In this document: positions 58,000 through 64,000 of the stretch, one piece after another | Layout of the letters: every line of letters starts with the position of its first letter | How positions within the stretch are numbered: the first letter of the stretch is position 1 | Source of the DNA: JAUIAS01 sp030425395 | GTDB taxonomy: Bacteria > Pseudomonadota > Alphaproteobacteria > Rhodobacterales > Rhodobacteraceae | Assembly (NCBI GenBank): GCA_043553855.1 | Contig: CP121336.1 | Span: 2,790,001 to 2,854,000 of the forward strand | Direction of reading: 5' to 3' | DNA: 64,000 bases | Position numbers and translations under genes: made by a program | Notes under the pieces: model-generated | The model's input: only the letters and a program-made list of their open reading frames with translations | What the model was told of the DNA's origin: nothing | Database searches by the model: none

Positions 58000-59060
58000 C
58001 CGTGCCGCTGCCACTTTGCGTGATTGGCGCGGGCTCCATCGGGATGCGGCATATCGAGGTCGCGCAAGCCAGCGCGGCGGTGGAACTGACCGCGGTGGTC
58101 GAAGCGGACGCCGACCGGCGCGAGGTGCTGGCGGGTCAGGGATTGCCGGTCGCACCGGCAATCGACGCGGTGCCGCCCCACACACGTGCGGCCGTGATCG
58201 CGACCCCCACTGGCGACCACCGCGACAGCGCGCTTGCCGCGGTATCGCGGGGCTGGGGGATCATCGTCGAAAAGCCTTTGGCCGGGACACTGGATGACGC
58301 CCGTGCGGTCATCGCCGCCGCACAGGCGGCTGGGGTGCCGCTGTTTACCGGGCATCACCGCCGGTGCCATCCGTTCTCGCTTGCCGCGCGGGATGCGATT
58401 GCCGAGATCGGCGAACCGGTGGGGGTGCAGGCCCTGTGGTCCTTGCGCAAGCATGACACCTATTACGACGTGCCTTGGCGGCGCGCGGCGGGGGCCGGGC
58501 CGTTGATGAGCAACCTCAGCCACGAAATTGATCTGATGCGGTTTCTGATGGGCGACATGGTCGAGGTGTCCGCGCTGGTGTCCTCGGCGCGGCGTGGTCT
58601 GGTGATCGAGGATACCGCCGCGTTGGCCTTGCGTTTCGCCAACGGAGCGGTGGGATCGGTGCTGATGTCCGACGCAGGCGCGTCGCCGTGGAGTTTTGAG
58701 GCCGCGTCGTTCGAAAACCCGGCCATCGCCGGATCGGGCGAGGATTACCTGAGGTTTACCGGCACGCTGGGCGCGCTGGCCTTTCCTTCCTTGACGCGGT
58801 GGGGACGGTCCGGGCCGGGGGAGGTTGAGTGGTCGAAACCGCTGGCGCGCGGGGCCGGGCCACAATTCGATCGGATCGACCCGCTCTTGGCCCAGATCGA
58901 CCGGTTTGCGGCAGTTATGGCGGGGCGCGCGGATGATGTGCTGTGCACCGGACAGGATGGCTTGGCGGCGCTCGAAATGACGCTGGCCACCGCGCTGGCG
59001 GGCAAAGAGCGTAGATCGGTCCGCGTGGGCGATGTGCCCGGAGATTTTGACGGAACCTGA
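57996..59060 (+). CDS. Gfo/Idh/MocA-family oxidoreductase
   Basis: This 354-residue NAD(P)-dependent sugar dehydrogenase has Rossmann motif CVIGAGSIGMRHIEVA at the N-terminus, the family EKP catalytic triplet in IIVEKPLAGT, and a C-terminal beta-sheet domain (MSNLSHEIDLMRFLMGDMVE with the conserved His). The chosen GTG at 57996 overlaps the UxaA stop by 4 nt. The longer 57903 frame is out of step with the family start. It is expected to oxidise a sugar or sugar acid hydroxyl in the pathway. Confidence 0.9.
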   Translation: MTVPLPLCVIGAGSIGMRHIEVAQASAAVELTAVVEADADRREVLAGQGLPVAPAIDAVPPHTRAAVIATPTGDHRDSALAAVSRGWGIIVEKPLAGTLDDARAVIAAAQAAGVPLFTGHHRRCHPFSLAARDAIAEIGEPVGVQALWSLRKHDTYYDVPWRRAAGAGPLMSNLSHEIDLMRFLMGDMVEVSALVSSARRGLVIEDTAALALRFANGAVGSVLMSDAGASPWSFEAASFENPAIAGSGEDYLRFTGTLGALAFPSLTRWGRSGPGEVEWSKPLARGAGPQFDRIDPLLAQIDRFAAVMAGRADDVLCTGQDGLAALEMTLATALAGKERRSVRVGDVPGDFDGT

Positions 59061-59066
59061 AGGAGA

Positions 59067-59957
59067 ATGAACATGTCCAAGCCAAAAATCGGATTTATCG
59101 GGCTTGGCCTGATGGGGCGGGCCATGGTCGAATGTCTGCAAGGCGCGGGCTTTGACGTGGTCGTTCTGGGCAACCGCGACCGCACCGGTATCGAAGAGGC
59201 CATTGCGCGTGGCGGCACTGAGGCTGCAAACGCGCGCGACCTGACCGAAACCGCCGACATCGTTATGCTGTGCGTGGGCACATCCGAACAGGTGGAAAGC
59301 CAGGTTTACGGCGACAACGGCATTCTGGCGGCGGTGAAACCGGGGCAGGTGGTGATTGATTTCGGCACATCGCTTCCCGGATCAACGCAAAAGATCGGTG
59401 CCGATATGGCGACCAAAGGTGCCAGCTATCTGGATGCGCCGCTGGGACGCACGCCGGCGCACGCCAAGGACGGCCTGCTGAACATCATGTGCGCCGGGGA
59501 AAAGGACGCCTATGAGACGGTGAAGCCTGTGCTGGATGTGCTGGGCGAAAACGTCTTTCACCTTGGCGCGCTTGGCAACGGGCATACGATCAAGCTGATC
59601 AACAATTTCTTTGGGATGACCACCGTCTGCGCCATGTCCGAGGCCTTTGCCATGGCTGATGCGTCGGGGATCGACCGCGAGGCGCTTTATGGTGTGCTGG
59701 CGGCGGGTCCGAACCATTCGCCGATGATGGAGTTCGTTCGCAACTATGCGGTGGACGGCAAGATCGACCTGCTCTTTTCGGTGGCAAACGGGGCCAAGGA
59801 CGTGGGCTATTATCAGCAGATGGCCGATGATCTGGGCCTGAGAAGCCGTATGTCAGGGGCCGCGAAAGCCACGCTGAGCGAAGCCCGCGATGCCGGTGAC
59901 GGACATATCATGGTGCCGCAGATGGTCGATTGGCTGGCGGAACATCTCAAGGAGTGA
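59067..59957 (+). CDS. NAD(P)-dependent beta-hydroxyacid dehydrogenase
   Basis: This 296-residue member of the 3-hydroxyisobutyrate/tartronate-semialdehyde reductase family has the Rossmann start IGFIGLGLMGRAMVECLQGA, substrate loop DAPLGRTPAHAKDGLLNIMC and catalytic GNGHTIKLINNFFGM with the essential Lys. GGAGAATGAAC precedes the ATG, 6 nt after the Gfo/Idh stop. It could reduce or oxidise a hydroxyacid intermediate such as tartronate semialdehyde, the usual end of aldarate degradation. Confidence 0.9.
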   Translation: MNMSKPKIGFIGLGLMGRAMVECLQGAGFDVVVLGNRDRTGIEEAIARGGTEAANARDLTETADIVMLCVGTSEQVESQVYGDNGILAAVKPGQVVIDFGTSLPGSTQKIGADMATKGASYLDAPLGRTPAHAKDGLLNIMCAGEKDAYETVKPVLDVLGENVFHLGALGNGHTIKLINNFFGMTTVCAMSEAFAMADASGIDREALYGVLAAGPNHSPMMEFVRNYAVDGKIDLLFSVANGAKDVGYYQQMADDLGLRSRMSGAAKATLSEARDAGDGHIMVPQMVDWLAEHLKE

Positions 59958-59962
59958 ACGAC

Positions 59963-60685
59963 ATGAGACTTGCTGGAAAACGCGCATTCGTCACAGCGGC
60001 GGGGCAGGGCATTGGCCGGGCCACCGCTGCCACTCTGGCCCGTGAGGGCGCGCATGTCATTGCCACGGATCTGAACGCCGATCTGCTGGCGGGGCTGGAG
60101 GTGGCGGAGGCCTTCGCGCTTGATGTGCTGGACAAGCCCGCGCTGATCGCGGCGGTTCAGGCGGCTGCTCCGGATATTCTGGTCAATTGTTCCGGGGTGG
60201 TGCATTCGGGCACCATCCTTGAGGCGGACGACGTCGAATTCGACTTTGCCATGAACCTGAACGTGCGGGCGCATTTCCACGCCATTCAGGCGGCGGTGCC
60301 GGGCATGATCGAACGCGGTGGCGGGTCCATTGTGAATATCGCGTCGGTCTGTTCGAGCTTGCGCGGCCTGCCCAACAGGTTCATCTATGGCACGTCCAAG
60401 GCGGCGACCATCGGTTTGACCAAACAGGTTGCGGCGGACTTCATCACGCAGGGTATCCGCTGTAACGCGATCGCGCCCGGCACCGTGGACAGCCCAAGCC
60501 TGCACGACAGGTTGCGCGCCACCGGCGACTATGACGCGGCCATGACCCAGTTTGTCGCCCGTCAGCCCATGGGGCGTCTGGGCGAGGCGCAGGAAATCGC
60601 CGATCTCGCATTGTATTTGTCCACTGACGAAAGCCGATACATGACCGGGCAGTGTCTGGCCATCGACGGCGGCATGACGATGTAA
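59963..60685 (+). CDS. SDR-family oxidoreductase
   Basis: This 240-residue short-chain dehydrogenase has the cofactor motif TAAGQGIGRATAATLA, DILVNCSGVVHSG in the NNAG position (NCSG), catalytic Ser in VNIASVCSSLRGLPNR and Y-x3-K in FIYGTSKAATIGLTKQVAAD. It ends IDGGMTM. It follows the hydroxyacid dehydrogenase by 5 nt with AAGGAG upstream. It resembles 2-keto-3-deoxy-L-fuconate/rhamnonate dehydrogenase-like SDRs, which would act directly on a UxaA product, but I cannot confirm the substrate. Confidence 0.9.
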   Translation: MRLAGKRAFVTAAGQGIGRATAATLAREGAHVIATDLNADLLAGLEVAEAFALDVLDKPALIAAVQAAAPDILVNCSGVVHSGTILEADDVEFDFAMNLNVRAHFHAIQAAVPGMIERGGGSIVNIASVCSSLRGLPNRFIYGTSKAATIGLTKQVAADFITQGIRCNAIAPGTVDSPSLHDRLRATGDYDAAMTQFVARQPMGRLGEAQEIADLALYLSTDESRYMTGQCLAIDGGMTM

Positions 60686-60691
60686 TCTGCG

Positions 60692-61573
60692 GTGAGCGTC
60701 CAGCCCAGAGAGGACAGAACGGCGGGTGGCGTCCTTGTGATGGCGCTTGCCGTGGTGCTGTTCACCTGCATCGACACCTCGGCCAAATGGCTGAGCGGGA
60801 TTGGCATCCCGGTGTTCCAGATCGTCTTTGCGCGTTATCTGGGGCATTTTGTCTATGCGCTGGCGCTCTATCTGCCCCAGGAAGGCGGGCGCGTGTTCCG
60901 GTCCAACGCGCCGGTCAAGCAGGCGATGCGATCCAGCTTTCTGTTTGTGGGCACGGTGTTCAATTTTCTGGCTCTGAAGTTTCTGCCGATCACAGTCACC
61001 ACCACCATCGGCTTTGCGGGGCCGATCGTCATAACCCTGCTGGCCATTCCCATTCTGGGTGAAAAGGTCGGCATCCGGCGCATCCTTGCGGTGTGCATGG
61101 GATTCGTGGGCGTTTTGCTGGTCATCCAGCCATGGGGCGCGGAATTCCACCCGGCCATGGTCTTCAGCCTTGGCACGTTGATCATGTCGTCGCTGTATTT
61201 CATCATGACGCGCATGTTGGCGGGGGTGGAAAGCAACGCGACCCAACAGGTGTGGTCCAGCGGGTTGGCAACTGTCGCGCTGTTTCCCTTTGCATGGCAC
61301 GTCTGGGTCTGGCCCGAGACGGTAATCGGCTGGGCGGTGTTGTGTGTGATTGGCGGGTTCGGCGCGCTGGGTCATATCGCAGCCACCACGGCGCACCGCT
61401 GGGCGGATGCGTCCATCCTTGCCCCGATGATCTATACGCAGGTGTTCTGGGCGGCAGTGGTGGGGGTTCTGATCTTTGACACCTGGCCGACGGTTTGGAC
61501 GCTGACCGGCGGCGCGGTGATCATCGCATCGGGGCTTTATATCTGGCAACGCGAGCGGCTGAAATCAGGCTAG
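60692..61573 (+). CDS. EamA-family (DMT) transporter
   Basis: This 293-residue inner-membrane protein has about ten helices in two EamA repeats: VVLFTCIDTSAKWLSGIGIP, VFQIVFARYLGHF in the first and LGTLIMSSLYFIMTRMLAGV in the second. It starts at GTG 60692, 6 nt after the SDR stop, and ends the operon. It may import or export an intermediate of the pathway. Confidence 0.9.
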   Translation: MSVQPREDRTAGGVLVMALAVVLFTCIDTSAKWLSGIGIPVFQIVFARYLGHFVYALALYLPQEGGRVFRSNAPVKQAMRSSFLFVGTVFNFLALKFLPITVTTTIGFAGPIVITLLAIPILGEKVGIRRILAVCMGFVGVLLVIQPWGAEFHPAMVFSLGTLIMSSLYFIMTRMLAGVESNATQQVWSSGLATVALFPFAWHVWVWPETVIGWAVLCVIGGFGALGHIAATTAHRWADASILAPMIYTQVFWAAVVGVLIFDTWPTVWTLTGGAVIIASGLYIWQRERLKSG

Positions 61574-61614
61574 CGCCCGCGCATCCGGAACGCCTCGGGC
61601 AAAACGCGGCTTGG

Positions 61615-62904
61615 TCAGGCCTTCGCGGCTTCGAGCCGGAACACCTCAACCGGTTCCCGGATGCCTTTCAGGGTCACGTCTCCCACCGAGGCGATTGCAA
61701 AGTCGTCCTCGACCGCGATGCTGGCGCGTGCGCTCAGCAGAATTTCGCCATCCGCGGCCTCGTCGCACAACCTTGAGGCCAGATTGACCGCGGTGCCCGA
61801 GGCGGTGTAGTGCAGCCGCCCTTCGACCCCGACCATGCCGACCGTGGCATATCCCAGCGATACCCCGACCCCAAAGCCAAGCCGGTAACCCAACCGTTTC
61901 CATTGCCTGCATAACTCGGCCATGCGCGCCCGCATGGCAATGGCAAGGCGCACGGCATCCCCGGCGGGGTCTTCACAGGGCAAGGGATCGTTGAACAGCA
62001 CCATGATGCCATCGCCCATCCGATGATCCACACCGGCATTGTGGTCATTGATCAGCTTGCCCATTTCTTCGTGATAGGACTGGAGCACCTCTATGGTTTC
62101 CTCCGGTTCGGCGGTTTCGCAAAATGCGGTAAATCCGCGGATGTCGCAAAACAGCACCCCCAGCAGGGATCGGTGGCTGGACAGGATCGCCTCGGAGCCT
62201 TGGCTTACCACTGTATCGGCGACGGCGGGGGGCAAGAAATGCTTGAGCTTGCCCATGCGTTCCAATTCGTTGACCTGATCCGCGACGCGGTTTTCAAGCT
62301 CGGCGTTCAAGTGTTCAAGGGCTTTGAACTGGCGCACATTTTCGATGGCGATGACGGCCTGCATGGCAAAGGCTTCGACAAGGGCAATGTGGTCCTGTTC
62401 AAACGGGTCGACCTCTTGCCGGAACAGGGTGATGGTGCCAATTGCGGAACCGTTCTGCATCAGCGGCACAAACAGAACGCTGCGGATGTTCATCGCGTCC
62501 ACCATCGCGCGCACCACGGGGGATCCGTTGCGATAGAGGTCGCTGTCGCCCATATCCTCGAACTGGATCAGCTTGCCCTCGATGATCGACCGGGCGGCAT
62601 AGGAGGTGTCGGCCTCGACCGGCATCTGGTTGGTTTCAAACATCCGGATCGTTCCTTCGGGCACGTTCCGATGTGCAACGATCCGCTGGAACGCGTCATT
62701 CGGGGTCGCAAGGATCAGGCCGGACATCGGCGCGCGGCACAGACGCTGTGCGTTTTCGACGATGGCCTCGAAAACCGGTCTTTCATCATCGCGGCTTGCG
62801 CTGATGACATCCAGAAGCTTCTGGGTTGCGGCTTCGCGCTCCCGCATATGCGCCAGATGTTCATCTGGATCGCGCGTTGCGGGGGATGTCTTGTCTGGCC
62901 TCAT
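61615..62904 (-). CDS. GAF-domain class III adenylate/guanylate cyclase
   Basis: This 429-residue cytosolic protein has a GAF sensor domain at about residues 30-200 (AIVENAQRLCRAPMSGLILA, LMQNGSAIGTITLFRQEVDP), a coiled-coil linker (LNAELENRVADQVNELERMG) and a class III catalytic domain. The catalytic metal Asp are in GVLFCDIRGFTAF and HRMGDGIMVLF. The transition-state Asn/Arg are in SGTAVNLASRL. The usual substrate-selecting Lys before the second Asp is His here, and the second selector is Thr (SGT), as in class IIIb enzymes. I use ATG 62904, with AAGAGA upstream, not 63012. It is convergent to the EamA gene and divergent from folB. Confidence 0.9.
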   Translation of the reverse strand: MRPDKTSPATRDPDEHLAHMREREAATQKLLDVISASRDDERPVFEAIVENAQRLCRAPMSGLILATPNDAFQRIVAHRNVPEGTIRMFETNQMPVEADTSYAARSIIEGKLIQFEDMGDSDLYRNGSPVVRAMVDAMNIRSVLFVPLMQNGSAIGTITLFRQEVDPFEQDHIALVEAFAMQAVIAIENVRQFKALEHLNAELENRVADQVNELERMGKLKHFLPPAVADTVVSQGSEAILSSHRSLLGVLFCDIRGFTAFCETAEPEETIEVLQSYHEEMGKLINDHNAGVDHRMGDGIMVLFNDPLPCEDPAGDAVRLAIAMRARMAELCRQWKRLGYRLGFGVGVSLGYATVGMVGVEGRLHYTASGTAVNLASRLCDEAADGEILLSARASIAVEDDFAIASVGDVTLKGIREPVEVFRLEAAKA

Positions 62905-63199
62905 GGGCGTCTCTTTCTGCGGTCGGTTTGAACGAAGCTTAGACAAAGCGCGCCACGCTCGCCAGTCCGCGTTCGCGGGGATCGTCCCGCCCTGACCGGG
63001 CGGCGATGGCAAGCGGGTATTGTCCTGCGTCCGTCACGCCGGGGCCCCCGACGCCGCGCGATTTTGTCAGAGCCGGGGCGACGGTTTTGTCCCTGACAGG
63101 ACGTGTGCAAACCTGTAAGGACGCCTGCGACGGCCTAATCTGTGCCTGAATGCCCGATCACGTTGCCCATCAAAGATTGCCCAAAGGGAAGACCCTACC

Positions 63200-64000
63200 A
63201 TGAGTTCCGAAATTCGCCTCGCCTTTGCGCATCCGTCCGAGCGGGCCGAGGCAACCGCGCCCCAAGGTCCGCTGGACCGTATTTCGCTGCGTGACCATAT
63301 TGTCGAGGTCGAGATCGGTGCCTTTCAGGCCGAACGCGGCACGACCCAGCGCGTCTGTTTCAACGTGGTGGTCGAGGTGCAGCCGCTGACCGGACCGATT
63401 GACGACGATGTGGACCGTATCCTGTCCTATGACCGTGTGACCGAGGCGATCGCCTATGAGCTGGCTGCCGAACGGCTGAACCTTTTGGAGACGCTGGCCG
63501 AACGGGTCGCGGAGCGGGTCCTTCTGGAGCCGCAGGCGATGCGGGTTTTTGTGCGGATCGAAAAGCTTGACCGTGGCCCCGGCGCGCTGGGTGTCGAGAT
63601 CGTGCGCGGCAGCAGTCTTGGGCAGGCGGACGATCACGCGCATGAAAGCGCGCCCTCTCAGGACACGCGCCCGCACCCGCGTCTGGTTTTTGTCGGCAAC
63701 GACGCGATTGCCGCGCCGCATCTGTCGGGCTGGATCGACCAGTTGCAGGCAGGGGACCGGCCCGTGATCTTTTGCGTGGGACCGCATGACATGCCCGTGC
63801 CGCGCACCGGCCATGCGATGACCCAGCGCCGGATCGACCTTTTGTCGATTGAACAGAACGCATGGGTGCTTGCGGCGCGGGATCATCGCTGTGTGGTGGT
63901 GGAGACCCGGACCGAACTGGACTGGGCCATGCGCAACGGCCAGATTTGCGTCTGGGCCCCGTCCAAGATCGTGCTGGATGCGGTTGACGGCCCCTCGACT
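63200..64000 (+). CDS. folB: Dihydroneopterin aldolase with long C-terminal extension (partial)
   Basis: The first 125 residues are a FolB domain that cleaves 7,8-dihydroneopterin to 6-hydroxymethyl-dihydropterin and glycolaldehyde in folate synthesis. It shows ISLRDHIVEVEIGAFQAERG, TTQRVCFNVVVEVQP and LSYDRVTEAIAYELAAERLN, then ERVAERVLLEPQAMRVFVRI. The ATG at 63200 follows AAGGGAAG. The frame continues past the FolB domain for at least 140 more residues (HPRLVFVGNDAIAAPHLSGW...) and leaves the window, so the gene is much longer than the usual 120 codons. Folate genes such as folP should follow to the right. Confidence 0.9.
   Translation, partial: MSSEIRLAFAHPSERAEATAPQGPLDRISLRDHIVEVEIGAFQAERGTTQRVCFNVVVEVQPLTGPIDDDVDRILSYDRVTEAIAYELAAERLNLLETLAERVAERVLLEPQAMRVFVRIEKLDRGPGALGVEIVRGSSLGQADDHAHESAPSQDTRPHPRLVFVGNDAIAAPHLSGWIDQLQAGDRPVIFCVGPHDMPVPRTGHAMTQRRIDLLSIEQNAWVLAARDHRCVVVETRTELDWAMRNGQICVWAPSKIVLDAVDGPST

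Overview
This is a GC-rich alphaproteobacterial chromosome segment. The 16S and 23S sequences, the TRAP/TAXI transporters, the fused MrpA-MrpB antiporter and the FolB layout point to Rhodobacteraceae, roseobacter group. It is a chromosomal mosaic: a complete rRNA operon, one intact insertion sequence, four solute-uptake systems, and two large sugar-acid type catabolic loci.

Layout. 1-2763: end-truncated minus-strand mrpAB. 2764-9290: rRNA operon with its promoter, 16S, tRNA-Ala, tRNA-Ile, 23S, 5S, tRNA-fMet and a terminator. The spacer tRNAs are in reversed order and the 23S carries a structured insertion. 9300-12670: scrap zone with an IS3-family OrfA relic, an intact IS21-family element (10018-12513) and the 3' stump of an acyl-CoA synthetase cut off by it. 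12887-20142: MarR regulator, metallo-hydrolase and two convergent TAXI-TRAP transporters; the first binding-protein gene has an in-frame amber codon. 20547-26256: GntR regulator and a polyamine-type ABC importer with an Asp/Glu/hydantoin racemase-like gene. 26443-29295: two secreted proteins of unknown role. 29607-32699: pirin, APC permease, RarD-like exporter. 32847-37661: a 1161-residue protein built from about ten 81-residue helical repeats and ending in an HExxH domain, with a small partner and a DinB-like protein. 37758-39541: AEC carrier and a PhyH dioxygenase.

39630-46724 is an unusual carbohydrate locus. It has a full-length transketolase and an SAF-domain dehydrogenase transcribed away from a split two-subunit transketolase, an L-threonate-dehydrogenase-like enzyme and an SDR. 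47041-48933 holds an orphan polymorphic-toxin C-terminus (LHH nuclease type) with its SUKH immunity gene, bracketed by two 195-bp direct repeats. 49089-61573 is a sugar-acid uptake and degradation locus: LysR, FAH-family hydrolase and GntR, divergent from TRAP dctPQM, followed by PhyH, UxaA-type dehydratase, Gfo/Idh dehydrogenase, beta-hydroxyacid dehydrogenase, SDR and an EamA permease. Two perfect palindromes lie in its divergent promoter. The window ends with a GAF/class III cyclase and the start of folB.

The genes together suggest an opportunistic heterotroph that takes up organic acids and polyols with high-affinity binding-protein systems, each next to a local regulator and matching dehydrogenases. 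The most novel-looking items are the 81-residue-repeat metallopeptidase-like protein, the double-transketolase locus, and the repeat-flanked toxin/immunity cassette.
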